Positions 1 to 8,214 of a stretch of 23,931 nucleotides of DNA are shown piece after piece (position 1 is the stretch's first letter; each line of letters opens with the position of its first letter). Under the pieces are notes generated by a model. It saw only the letters and a program-made list of their open reading frames with translations, searched no databases and had not been told where the DNA came from. Position numbers and translations under genes: made by a program. Origin of the DNA: Treponema sp. (lineage in GTDB: Bacteria; Spirochaetota; Spirochaetia; Treponematales; Treponemataceae); NCBI GenBank assembly GCA_017617145.1, contig JAFZWX010000196.1, forward strand, positions 1-23,931, written 5' to 3'.

Positions 1-660
1 AAAAACAGCCGCAGTACCTAAAGCAATAGGAATCTTGTAATTTCCAATATAAGATTCTCCAGTTTTAAATACACTATTATCAAAACCGCCTAAACAATAA
101 TATCCGGCCATAATTGCACTATAGGTAGCAATAGGAATCCAGACTGATTTTTTGGAAAGAATATTCGGATTATAAGGTGCAGTAAAAGCATCCTTAAAAG
201 ACAACTCTTCATAATCCCCATAAATGCCAGCTTTTGCCTGTGAACGGGCTTTTTCATAACCCTTATACTCAAGCCACATATTTGTTTTAAAACCTGAATT
301 CATAAATACCATAGAAAGGCTTGGATTTAAATAAACATCAGGATATTTACTATGAAAAAGACCAGTTGCCCAGCTTGAAGTACTAATTGCAGAACCTGCA
401 AGTGTATAAGTTGGATTTACTATTGCCGCAGGAATATTCAACAAAAGCGATTCTGCACTTATATAATACATCATCAAATCCTGCGGTAAAAAAAGCTCAC
501 TTGCACTCAACAACATTATTCCAAAATAAGGCACATAAGCCACCGCCGCAACCTGGGCGTGAGTGTATTCTTTTTCAGATTGTTCACTATTATCCTGCGC
601 AAAAACCACGTTTGATGAGACAAAAATTAATACAAATAAAATCAATAAACTTTTTTTCAT
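1..660 (-). CDS. Exported protein of unknown function, C-terminus outside window
   Basis: An open frame of 220 codons runs from an ATG at 658-660 to the window edge without a stop, so only the N-terminal part is visible. A GAGGTGAG-type ribosome binding site lies 2-3 nt before the ATG, which fixes the start. Residues 1-21 form a signal peptide (MKK, hydrophobic core, VVFA) with likely cleavage before QDN. The mature part has hydrophobic stretches around residues 40-60 and 70-90, a segment with MWLEYKGYEKARS near residue 130, and a second hydrophobic stretch near 175-190. The layout loosely resembles the N-terminal half of treponemal CPBP-type intramembrane proteases, but the catalytic motif would lie beyond the edge, so this is only a suggestion. 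It is divergent from the HD-GYP gene at 850, with a long palindrome between them. Confidence 0.8.
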   Translation of the reverse strand, partial: MKKSLLILFVLIFVSSNVVFAQDNSEQSEKEYTHAQVAAVAYVPYFGIMLLSASELFLPQDLMMYYISAESLLLNIPAAIVNPTYTLAGSAISTSSWATGLFHSKYPDVYLNPSLSMVFMNSGFKTNMWLEYKGYEKARSQAKAGIYGDYEELSFKDAFTAPYNPNILSKKSVWIPIATYSAIMAGYYCLGGFDNSVFKTGESYIGNYKIPIALGTAAVF

Positions 661-681
661 ATCTCACCTCAAGTTTTAAAT

Positions 682-708
682 ATTATAATAGAAAGTATGA
701 ATATTCAA
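682..708 (-). promoter_or_regulatory. Putative promoter of the exported protein gene at 660
   Basis: A perfect TATAAT on the minus strand (682-687) is preceded by TTGAAT (703-708; 4 of 6 to consensus) with a short 15 bp spacer. The predicted start of transcription is near 675, giving a short leader that carries the GAGGTGAG ribosome binding site. Confidence 0.45.
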
Positions 709-716
709 TGCTTCTA

Positions 717-818
717 AAAGATAAAAAACTGCGGAGCGAAGGTTCGTGTTTTGCGGAATGTCCTCTTCGTTTAGTGGAGCAAAACACGAACCTTCGCGTG
801 AGCAATTATTTATCTTTT
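717..818. repeat. Long imperfect palindrome A in a divergent promoter region
   Basis: The arms at 736-752 and 781-797 are perfect 17 bp inverted copies. The outer arms at 717-726 and 809-818 are perfect 10 bp inverted copies. Between them the stem is broken by GCGGAGC (731-737) facing GCGTGAGC (796-803), so GGA lies opposite GTGA. Just inside the 17 bp arms, GC-GGA (753-757) faces GGA-GC (776-780), another GGA/GGA mismatch. The element lies between the outward-facing promoters of the genes at 660 and 850 and just touches the -35 region of the latter. It is too long for a normal terminator and has no coding function that I can see. Confidence 0.85.
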
Positions 819-843
819 ACTGATATAGATATTCTGTTATAAT
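816..843 (+). promoter_or_regulatory. Promoter of the HD-GYP gene, predicted leaderless
   Basis: TTTACT (816-821; 4 of 6 to the -35 consensus), a 16 bp spacer and a perfect TATAAT (838-843). Only 6 nt separate the -10 box from the ATG at 850 and there is no ribosome binding site, so transcription should start at or next to the start codon. Confidence 0.6.
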
Positions 844-849
844 TAAACT

Positions 850-2352
850 ATGGTAAAAGACACACACAAAACATACTGGATTTTTCTTTTGTACGGTTTG
901 ATTGATGCAATGGCAAACTTTTTCAGTACGCTCATTCCTGCAATTAATGGTACTCCGGCTCTTCAAAAGCTTTACATGCAGGGCTGGATGACTTTTATAA
1001 ATACTCACCAGGTTATTATTTCTTTTGTAACTGTTTTAAGCTTTATAATTCCAACCGTGCTTTGCGTATGCTATTCTACAAGAATTTTCCACTATAGTTC
1101 GGCAAACAAACCAGCAAAATCCTTTGATAAAGGCTTCATAAACCTGCCGCTTGTTTTTTCTGTATATGGAATAACAGGCTGGATTTTCTATATGCTTTTT
1201 GAAATTGGTGCTCTGTTAATTGCAAAACAAAATTTTGATATTGACTTCTGGCGCATTTTTTCTTCCTCTGCAATGTATATCGTTCTGGAAGCACTTTTCA
1301 GCTTTACAATTTCTTTTTCTATAATGGAAACACTTCATCGAAGAATTTTTCTGCCAAAATTTTATCCCGAAGGAAAGCTTTCGCGCTTTAATCCAAAAAA
1401 GCCTTCAATTGGAATGCTCTTCCTTGTTTTTTATATTTCAATCGGCTTGTTCCCTATTTTGTTTATACTAACGGCTTACACTACAGTTACAGAAAATTAC
1501 GGAATCCCGCTCGATAAAAAAATCCTTATTATTCTTGCCTTCATAATGGCTGTGAGCATTCTGATTCTTGTAATCTTCACACATTTTTTTGCTGAACCGC
1601 TTTTAAAACTTAAAAAAGGAACTGAAAGAATTAAGGAAGGCGATTTTAATCACAGGGTAGATATTGTCAGTAACGATTCCTTTGGCGAGCTTGCCGATAC
1701 CTTTAACGATATGACCCTTTCGCTTGATGAAAAAACAAAGCGGTTGATTGCAGTTCAGAATTCAGTTTTGACAGGCATGGCAACTATGGTCGAAAGCCGA
1801 GACAACTCTACAGGCGGACATATTAGAAGAACAAGCGACTGCGTTAGGGTTTTTGCAGGTCAGCTTGATTTGCCCGAGAATTTTCTTGAAGCAGTTGTAA
1901 AGGCGGCACCTATGCATGACCTTGGAAAAATTGCTGTTCCGGATGCAATCCTTCAAAAGCCTGGAAAGTTCACCGACGAAGAATATGAAAAAATGAAATC
2001 ACACTCAGCTGAAGGAGCCAAAATTGTAGAAGAAGTTCTTTCTGAGGTTGACGACCTTGAATTTAAAAAAATCGCCATAAACGTAGCACACTATCACCAC
2101 GAAAAATGGGACGGTTCAGGCTACCCCGACCATCTGCATGCAGAACAAATCCCTCTTGAAGCACGCATAATGGCACTTGCCGATGTATTTGACGCTCTTG
2201 TAAGCAAACGCTGCTACAAAGAAAGTTTTTCGTACGACAAGGCATTCCAGATAATTGAAGAATCACTTGGAACACATTTTGATCCAATTCTTGGTAAAAA
2301 ATTCATCACCTGTCGCAATAAACTAGAAAATCTTTACGATAATTATAAATAG
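850..2352 (+). CDS. Membrane HAMP/HD-GYP cyclic-di-GMP phosphodiesterase
   Basis: This 500-residue inner-membrane protein is predicted to hydrolyse the second messenger c-di-GMP. About six hydrophobic segments (roughly residues 10-30, 53-75, 97-125, 136-160, 187-210 and 223-246) form the sensor region. A HAMP linker follows at about 247-297 (EPLLKLKKGTERIKEGDF). The HD-GYP domain spans about 300-490, with ESRD..T..H (315-324), H356-D357, H385, HYHH (414-417), GSGYP (422-426) and D444. These are the residues expected for a metal-dependent active enzyme of the family. The stop is 34 bp before a GGDEF cyclase gene on the same strand, so the two may form an opposing pair. No separate sensory domain such as PAS or GAF is visible, so the input signal is unknown. 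The start rests on a TATAAT six bases upstream rather than on a ribosome binding site. Confidence 0.93.
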   Translation: MVKDTHKTYWIFLLYGLIDAMANFFSTLIPAINGTPALQKLYMQGWMTFINTHQVIISFVTVLSFIIPTVLCVCYSTRIFHYSSANKPAKSFDKGFINLPLVFSVYGITGWIFYMLFEIGALLIAKQNFDIDFWRIFSSSAMYIVLEALFSFTISFSIMETLHRRIFLPKFYPEGKLSRFNPKKPSIGMLFLVFYISIGLFPILFILTAYTTVTENYGIPLDKKILIILAFIMAVSILILVIFTHFFAEPLLKLKKGTERIKEGDFNHRVDIVSNDSFGELADTFNDMTLSLDEKTKRLIAVQNSVLTGMATMVESRDNSTGGHIRRTSDCVRVFAGQLDLPENFLEAVVKAAPMHDLGKIAVPDAILQKPGKFTDEEYEKMKSHSAEGAKIVEEVLSEVDDLEFKKIAINVAHYHHEKWDGSGYPDHLHAEQIPLEARIMALADVFDALVSKRCYKESFSYDKAFQIIEESLGTHFDPILGKKFITCRNKLENLYDNYK

Positions 2353-2386
2353 GTGTATAATATAATTTAAAGAGTTTTAAACAGCT

Positions 2387-3538
2387 ATGGATCACAACTA
2401 TACTGTAACAATAATAATCTGCCTCCTGAGCATGATAACGCTTGCAATTGATGTTGGCAAAAACACAATCCTCAACAAAAGCGATATCAAATGGTTCCGC
2501 ACAAGTTTTATTCTTGCTGCAATTGGAGCAGCCTGTGAATATTGCGGTGTTCTTTTTGACAAAACCGGATGTGCTCCTCAAAAAATCCATTGGTTTGTAA
2601 CTTATGTAGAATTCAGCATTTCACCATTCCTTGCAATCTGTCTTGCCCGCAGTTGTGGAATGAAGCGCACCATAAAACCTATGGCAAGTATAATGCTGGT
2701 AAATGTAATAGTAGAAACAGTTTCCCTTTTTAATGGAATTATTTTTTCAATCGATACTAACAGTGTATTTCAACGCGGACCTGTCTATTGGCTTTATCTA
2801 TTCTTCTGCGGTTTGAGTTTTATTTATATTCTTTTTGTTTTTGTTTTAATTGGAATACGCACAAAGCTTAAAAACGGCATCGCCTTAATTCTTATTGCCA
2901 GCATTATGATTACAGGTCAGGCTGCAAATACAATAAATGGTAATATTAATTCTGGATATCTTTCAATTTGTGTAACTGCGGTTCTTTTATATATTTTTAT
3001 TCAGAATATGTTCCGTCATGTAATGATGGAAACAATTAATATTGAAAAGGATATTTCGAGCCACGACCCTCTTACAAAGGTTATGAGCCGCATTTCTTAC
3101 GACAACAAAATCAAGGAATTTGATAAGAAGATAAGGGAAGAACCAGAAACCGTTAAATTTGCTCTTTGTGAATGTGATTTAAATAATCTTAAAATGATAA
3201 ACGACACTTTTGGTCATGATTGTGGTGACACCTACATAATCAATTGCTGTAAATTAATTTGTGATATTTTTAAGCATAGTCCTGTATATAGAATTGGTGG
3301 TGATGAATTTGTAGCACTGCTTCAAAGTGATGATTATGATAATCTTGATTCTATAAAACAAAACCTTATGAATATCTGCGTGGAACAAATGACCAAACCA
3401 GTTCCTCTTTCGCAGAAAAAATCATTCGCAGTAGGCTTTGCAATTTATGATATAGATAATGACAAATGCTTTGGCGATGTAATGAAACGTGCAGATATTG
3501 AAATGTACGAAAATAAAAAGATGCTGAAGAATTTGTAA
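2387..3538 (+). CDS. Membrane GGDEF diguanylate cyclase
   Basis: This 383-residue protein is predicted to make c-di-GMP from two GTP. The first 210 residues contain about six to seven hydrophobic segments and no recognisable sensor domain. The GGDEF domain begins near residue 222 (SHDPLTKVMSR), has CDLNNLKMINDTFGHDCGD (262-280) with the metal-binding Asp264, and an intact GGDEF signature at 304-308. The allosteric inhibitory RxxD site expected just before the signature is absent (FKHS instead), so product inhibition is probably lost. The domain is slightly short at its C-terminus but retains the ADIEMYENK helix. It follows the HD-GYP gene by 34 bp, with a TATAATATAAT run at 2356-2366 that could give it its own promoter. 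There is no clear ribosome binding site before the ATG. Confidence 0.92.
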   Translation: MDHNYTVTIIICLLSMITLAIDVGKNTILNKSDIKWFRTSFILAAIGAACEYCGVLFDKTGCAPQKIHWFVTYVEFSISPFLAICLARSCGMKRTIKPMASIMLVNVIVETVSLFNGIIFSIDTNSVFQRGPVYWLYLFFCGLSFIYILFVFVLIGIRTKLKNGIALILIASIMITGQAANTINGNINSGYLSICVTAVLLYIFIQNMFRHVMMETINIEKDISSHDPLTKVMSRISYDNKIKEFDKKIREEPETVKFALCECDLNNLKMINDTFGHDCGDTYIINCCKLICDIFKHSPVYRIGGDEFVALLQSDDYDNLDSIKQNLMNICVEQMTKPVPLSQKKSFAVGFAIYDIDNDKCFGDVMKRADIEMYENKKMLKNL

Positions 3539-3540
3539 TT

Positions 3541-3630
3541 AGACCTCCGGGTCAAGCCCGAAGGTGACATGTCATTGTCGGGGTAAGCCCGAAGGTGACA
3601 TGTCATTGTCGGGCTTGACCCGACAATCTC
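3541..3630. repeat. Compound palindromic repeat between convergent genes
   Basis: Two exact 29 bp copies (3554-3582 and 3585-3613) sit in tandem with a 31 bp period. The ends form a 13 bp inverted repeat (3549-3561 with 3609-3621), and each unit contains the perfect palindrome TGACATGTCA. The right part (3605-3627) is a perfect hairpin with a 9 bp stem and 5 nt loop. The first 32 bp recur with two mismatches at 8252-8283. It resembles the short REP-type palindromes dispersed in many bacterial genomes. Lying between convergent genes, it may also stop transcription from both sides, although no long T-run follows. Confidence 0.8.
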
Positions 3631-3634
3631 TATT

Positions 3635-4576
3635 CTAGAACTCAACCTCTTCGTCAAACAACGGTGTACTGAAATATCGCTCTGCAGTATCAGGTAAAAC
3701 AGTAACTACAGTCTTTCCTTTTCCTAAAACCCGTGCAAGTTCAAGAGCGGCGGCAACATTTGTACCGCTTGAAATTCCGCACATAATGCCTTCCTTACGA
3801 GCAAGGTCTCTGCTTGTTTTGATTGCCTTTGAATCAGAAACAAGAAATATATCGTCGTAGATGTCTTTGTTCAAAATTGTTGGAATGAGTCCGTCGCCGA
3901 TTCCCATCTGCAAGTGAGTTCCTACACTACCACCACTAAGAATTGCGGCATGCTCAGGTTCAACTGCCCAGATTGTAATGTCAGGATTTTTTGCTTTAAG
4001 TACTTCACCAATTCCTGTAAGAGTACCGCCGGTTCCAATGCCAGAGCAAAAGCCGTCAATCGGGCCGTCAACATCATTTAAGATTTCTACAGCAGTCTGT
4101 TCCCGTTGAATCTGAGGATTTGCAGGATTTTCAAACTGTTGAGGGATAAACACATGAGGATCCATGTGCTGCATATAAAAAGCTGTATCAATACATTCTT
4201 GAATGCACTTACCTATATCTCCGTTATCGTGAACTAACTTAACTTCGGCTCCATAATGCTTTACAAGCTTGCGGCGTTCTTCGCTTACACTGTCTGGCAT
4301 TATGATTACAGTTTTATAACCACGAACAGCACCAATAAGTGCAAGACCAATTCCCTGGTTCCCGCTTGTCGGTTCAACGATGATTGTATTTTTATCGATA
4401 AGTCCCTTGCGCTCGGCATCAAGAATCATGTTGAAAGCGGTGCGAGTTTTAATAGAACCGCCGACATTAAGGCCTTCAAACTTCACAAGTATGCGTGCCA
4501 TGTCCGGCGTAACCATTTTCTGTAACTGAATAAGCGGAGTATGTCCGATTGCATCAAGAATGTTGTTGTAGATCAT
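3635..4576 (-). CDS. cysK: Cysteine synthase (O-acetylserine sulfhydrylase)
   Basis: A cytoplasmic PLP enzyme of 313 residues that makes L-cysteine from O-acetylserine and sulfide. The N-terminus (MIYNNILDAIGHTPLIQL) matches the family. The PLP lysine is K43 in GGSIKTRTA, the substrate loop is PTSGNQG (69-75), the phosphate-binding loop is SGIGTGGT (178-185), and the C-terminal PDTAERYFST is present. Length is normal. An in-frame ATG ten codons upstream (4606) is less likely, because the family begins at MIYNN and a promoter lies between the two. The gene follows the DUF1266 gene closely but seems to have its own leaderless promoter. It ends next to the compound repeat at 3541. Confidence 0.93.
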   Translation of the reverse strand: MIYNNILDAIGHTPLIQLQKMVTPDMARILVKFEGLNVGGSIKTRTAFNMILDAERKGLIDKNTIIVEPTSGNQGIGLALIGAVRGYKTVIIMPDSVSEERRKLVKHYGAEVKLVHDNGDIGKCIQECIDTAFYMQHMDPHVFIPQQFENPANPQIQREQTAVEILNDVDGPIDGFCSGIGTGGTLTGIGEVLKAKNPDITIWAVEPEHAAILSGGSVGTHLQMGIGDGLIPTILNKDIYDDIFLVSDSKAIKTSRDLARKEGIMCGISSGTNVAAALELARVLGKGKTVVTVLPDTAERYFSTPLFDEEVEF

Positions 4577-4585
4577 AGTTTTGAT

Positions 4586-4614
4586 ATTATAGTGATTCAA
4601 CGGCATTTAGCCAA
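4586..4614 (-). promoter_or_regulatory. Promoter of cysK inside the end of the upstream gene
   Basis: On the minus strand, TTGGCT (4609-4614; 4 of 6), a 17 bp spacer and a perfect TATAAT (4586-4591) lie 9 nt before the ATG at 4576. The -10 box overlaps the stop codon of the DUF1266 gene. No ribosome binding site is present, so the transcript should be nearly leaderless. Confidence 0.55.
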
Positions 4615-6776
4615 CCATCAATAAAAGAACCTAGAGAAAAGCCCATCTGCAAAAGTCTATTAAAAGCTTTAACTGCTCTAGAAATATAAATGTCTCGCTC
4701 TAAAACGATATTGCATAGATTTGACATAAGATAATTTGCATAAGCATAAAAATAATAAAATTTTGATTCGCCTTTAAGGTTTTCGGGTAAAGCATCATAA
4801 ACTGCAAGAGCCTTTTCCGGGTAATAACTTATAAGAAGATCTGTAAGATAAAGATAATACGAATCGGAAAAAGTAAAAGAATCTATCGGAATACTTTGCA
4901 GATATGTAAGATTGTTTTCTATAAAATCTATGCGCTCCCGACAACTTGAAAAATCTGCCATTAAAACCAGATGATAATAAAACATTGCATCCTTATATTC
5001 AGGATTTTGCTGTTCAAGTTTAATAAGTTCCTTCAAAATCTGTTCACTATTATCCTGTTTGTATAACTTTTGAAATGGAATCATCTTTTGGGCAACAGCG
5101 GAAGGAGTATAAACTGCCTCTTCAATAGTAAGACAATGATTTTTATCTGCATTCTCTCCTGTAAAAACAAGCTCTTCAAAAGGAATATAAGCACGTGCTG
5201 TTTCTATTGCGTTAATCAAATCTATTGTACAGTCGGGATTTGTAGAAGAATAGACTTCGTTAAAACAGTAGCCTGCTATCCAATGTGCAATAAATTCTTC
5301 AAAACCTGTGTAGTTTTCTTTAATCCGAACTACAATTGGAATAATAAGTTCCTGAGCTTTTTCTTCCGTAATATAACCGGCACTAATTCCCCAGCGCAAA
5401 ATTGAAATACGTCTTGCATCAATCCATGCTTCAAGTCCATGCTCACCAAGCAAGTCCATTTTATCCTTTACAAAATACATGCGGGAAATTTCTGTAACGC
5501 TAAGGGCTTCCTTTGTACCAATCTGCAAAACAGAAAGCTCCGGATACTTTAAAAGCAGATTTTTTAGTTTAAAATAAACGGCAGCCTGTTCGCCCTGAGT
5601 AAGCTCTTCAAAGTTTTGCATAAGTTCTTCTTCACTGGAAATGTTCCATTTATTTTTAAGTATATCTTTGCACTTAGAAGATTTTTTTGACAAAGTCACC
5701 CTGTTCCCAATATCCAGATGAAAAAGATGATTACGTTCTTCTACATTACTTGTACAGGCAATTGCAAATTGTTCATATTCCGAAAGCGATTCCCAAAGCC
5801 AGCGATATTCTTTTTCAAAAAAATCTTCTGGAGAACCGGAGACCTTAGTATCATAAACAACAGGAGTAAGATAAGTATAAAAGCTGTCAAAAATACCAAA
5901 ATCGCCATATTTTTTCCGACATTCATTTATGAGTGTAATTCCTTTCAGACCGTAGCCTCCCCCGGTAATCTTAATTGCTTCCATAAAGGGCTTTGAATAT
6001 TCAGAAGGAACATATACAGCATCTTCAATTTTCATCACTGCAGTTTTATCTGCTGTGTTTCCTGTAAAATTAATTTCATAAGCAGGAATACTATTTATAG
6101 CGTTTGTCCAGGTTTCTACTTCGTCATCAACATTTTTATTGTACTTATAGTTGTTTATCGTTGGAATAACCTTGGCACCAATAAAATGCCCCGCAAAATC
6201 TTCAAGGCTCGTATAATCGGAAAGAGCTTTTTGTACAAGAGGTTTAGCATATTGCTCCATTTCTTCGTGAGTAATAAGTCCTGTCCCATAACCAAGTCTC
6301 AAAATCAATAATGCTTCTGAAATTCCATAGGCTTCAAAACCATGCTGTCCATAAGTTGAACGTTTATCATTTATATAGAACAAATAACCTGTATCATTTG
6401 TTGAAAGTTTATTCTCTTTTGAAATCAAAGCAGGTTCTTTTCCATGATTATCATCTAAAAGCTTAACGGTATCTCTATATATTTTTGGCCATACAAATTC
6501 AAATACATCTTTTGTCTGTTTAAAGATTTTGTCCTTATTATAATAACCCCATGTACTAAGAATATTATTTGCATTCTTCCAATTCTCGTGGCGAACAATT
6601 TTACAGGCAAAATCGCAATAATCAATACCCCAGATATAAGTCCAGTAAGCCGTGAGCGCAGTCATATTTTTTTCCAGGTCAGAAAGCTTATCCCAGTCAG
6701 CACGATAAAACTTTGGCTTACACCATAAAGAAGAACATAAAAAAATAGTAAGAATTATAATCAGTTTTTTCTTCAT
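4587..6776 (-). CDS. Exported protein with two DUF1266 modules
   Basis: 729 residues with an N-terminal signal segment (MKKKLIIILTIFLCSSLWC) and no good lipobox, so probably secreted to the periplasm. Two related modules follow. The first (about 25-260) holds HGFEAYGISEALLILRLGYG and ends with FTGNTADK...EAVYVPS. The second (about 320-560) holds HGLEAWIDARRISILRWGIS and ends with FTGENADK...EAVYTPS. Both match the DUF1266 pattern: an Arg-rich helix, GxIxxEE, then an aromatic-rich segment. The last 160 residues are helical and TPR-like. The second module plus tail is homologous along its whole length to the neighbour at 6784-8208, so an internal duplication or gene fusion seems likely. It starts 7 nt after that gene's stop, with GGTGAG as ribosome binding site, so they form an operon. 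Function is unknown. Confidence 0.88.
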   Translation of the reverse strand: MKKKLIIILTIFLCSSLWCKPKFYRADWDKLSDLEKNMTALTAYWTYIWGIDYCDFACKIVRHENWKNANNILSTWGYYNKDKIFKQTKDVFEFVWPKIYRDTVKLLDDNHGKEPALISKENKLSTNDTGYLFYINDKRSTYGQHGFEAYGISEALLILRLGYGTGLITHEEMEQYAKPLVQKALSDYTSLEDFAGHFIGAKVIPTINNYKYNKNVDDEVETWTNAINSIPAYEINFTGNTADKTAVMKIEDAVYVPSEYSKPFMEAIKITGGGYGLKGITLINECRKKYGDFGIFDSFYTYLTPVVYDTKVSGSPEDFFEKEYRWLWESLSEYEQFAIACTSNVEERNHLFHLDIGNRVTLSKKSSKCKDILKNKWNISSEEELMQNFEELTQGEQAAVYFKLKNLLLKYPELSVLQIGTKEALSVTEISRMYFVKDKMDLLGEHGLEAWIDARRISILRWGISAGYITEEKAQELIIPIVVRIKENYTGFEEFIAHWIAGYCFNEVYSSTNPDCTIDLINAIETARAYIPFEELVFTGENADKNHCLTIEEAVYTPSAVAQKMIPFQKLYKQDNSEQILKELIKLEQQNPEYKDAMFYYHLVLMADFSSCRERIDFIENNLTYLQSIPIDSFTFSDSYYLYLTDLLISYYPEKALAVYDALPENLKGESKFYYFYAYANYLMSNLCNIVLERDIYISRAVKAFNRLLQMGFSLGSFIDGWLNAVESL

Positions 6777-6783
6777 ATAAGAC

Positions 6784-8208
6784 TCACCTTACCCGCTCAA
6801 GCCAGGCAGCTATAATATTATCCAGCGTAAAATCATTTTGCTGCAAAATATCAAAAACCCTGATTGCATTTTCCGTATAATATTCAAGTTCTCTTTGAGT
6901 ATCGCAAAAAGAAATCATAAGATAATTCGCGAAACCATATTGATAAATAACATAGGTATTTCTTTGAACTAAATCTGGCAGAGACAAAACCACCTGTATA
7001 ACCTTTTCCGGTTGAAAAGAATTATTTAGCGTTCTTAAATAACAGTACATTACTTCGTGGTAAAGGTTTCCTTCTACAGACAGGCTCTCGATATAATCAG
7101 ATTTTGAATAAATATAATCAAGAATTTCCTGATCTGTACCATAATCTTCCAAAAGATTCAGGTGCCATTCAAGAAATATACCAGGATATTCTGAATAGTC
7201 CCCTTCTTCAAAATCACAAAGTTTTTTAATGGTTTCCTGAGTCTGCTCGTTTTTATAAAGTTCCTGTACCTTTCGCCATTCTTTCCGCTGTGTATTATTA
7301 TTCGAAATTACTACATGCCCTGTATATGCTTTTTGTGGATCTGCATTTTCTCCGGTAAAAATTAGACTTGCAAAAGGAATATAACTGAATGCCTCTGTAT
7401 CTGCAGAATAAGAAGTAGATTGACGAAGTTCTTCTGTACACTCATCAAGACCAAAATAATATCTGCCCTGAACAAAATGACTGATGTAATCGTACCAGGA
7501 AACATAATCCTTACGAATTTTTTCAACAACCGGTGTACAAAGTTTTGTTACTTCTTCCACATTAATATATCCGCTTGCTATTCCCCACCTCATAATTGCA
7601 ATTGCACGGCCAAGATCCCATGCTTCTATATTATGAATACCAAGTGATTTTCGTGTCGCTTCAACATATAGAAGTCTTGAAATGTTTGAAATTGAAAGCT
7701 CTTCCTTTTGAGCAATATCAAAAACATTCATTTCAGGATATTTATCTAAAAGAGCCGAAAGCTTTTGAAAGGCAGCAGAATGTCCTTCAGTCAAAAGCCA
7801 GTCAAAAACTTCTAAAAGCTTTTCTTTACTTCCGATATTCCATTCAGTGGCAAGGATTTTTTTGGGATCATCATGATCTTTTTTATAAACTGTGAGACAC
7901 GAAAAATCCAAATGATACTGGTCGTGCAATTCAAAAAAATTTGAAGAAAAAGCTATTGCATATTGTTCAAACTCCGAAAGCCTGTCCCATGTTGCACGGT
8001 AATTTTTTTCAAAAAAATCAGTATTATCTTTTACACTCTTTACTGGCTGATTATTTACAGGAGGTTTATTTGTAGAAAAAGGCGGATATAAAAGTTGTGT
8101 ATTACTATTTGTTGCATGAAAATCCTTTATTTGCGCTGTTTGATTAGTTTGAGCAAAAACAGCGGTAAGAAAAAATAAAATTGAAAATAGATAAAGGATT
8201 TTTTTCAT
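6784..8208 (-). CDS. Exported single-module DUF1266 protein
   Basis: 474 residues. The signal peptide is cleaved probably after A19 (TAVFA before Q20). A low-complexity Asn/Pro/Thr-rich stretch follows (20-60). The DUF1266 region covers about 70-255, with DRLSEFEQYAIAFSSN, EAWDLGRAIAIMRWGIASGY (195-214) and WYDYISHFVQGRYYFG (238-253). FTGENADP marks the end of the module, and a helical TPR-like tail follows to the C-terminus. It is the first gene of an operon with the two-module paralogue downstream. The reaction or partner is unknown. DUF1266 proteins elsewhere are mostly without signal peptide, so secretion is the notable point. Confidence 0.88.
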   Translation of the reverse strand: MKKILYLFSILFFLTAVFAQTNQTAQIKDFHATNSNTQLLYPPFSTNKPPVNNQPVKSVKDNTDFFEKNYRATWDRLSEFEQYAIAFSSNFFELHDQYHLDFSCLTVYKKDHDDPKKILATEWNIGSKEKLLEVFDWLLTEGHSAAFQKLSALLDKYPEMNVFDIAQKEELSISNISRLLYVEATRKSLGIHNIEAWDLGRAIAIMRWGIASGYINVEEVTKLCTPVVEKIRKDYVSWYDYISHFVQGRYYFGLDECTEELRQSTSYSADTEAFSYIPFASLIFTGENADPQKAYTGHVVISNNNTQRKEWRKVQELYKNEQTQETIKKLCDFEEGDYSEYPGIFLEWHLNLLEDYGTDQEILDYIYSKSDYIESLSVEGNLYHEVMYCYLRTLNNSFQPEKVIQVVLSLPDLVQRNTYVIYQYGFANYLMISFCDTQRELEYYTENAIRVFDILQQNDFTLDNIIAAWLERVR

Positions 8209-8214
8209 ATGGGT

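Noticed and set aside
387..842. Open frame of 151 codons on the plus strand
   Set aside because: It lies opposite the exported protein gene on the minus strand, which has a signal peptide and ribosome binding site, and it runs through palindrome A.
3554..3613. CRISPR array
   Set aside because: There are only two units, the 2 bp between them cannot be a spacer, and no cas genes are present.
4577..4606. Upstream start of cysK at 4606
   Set aside because: A promoter lies between this ATG and the conserved N-terminus, and the family begins at MIYNN.
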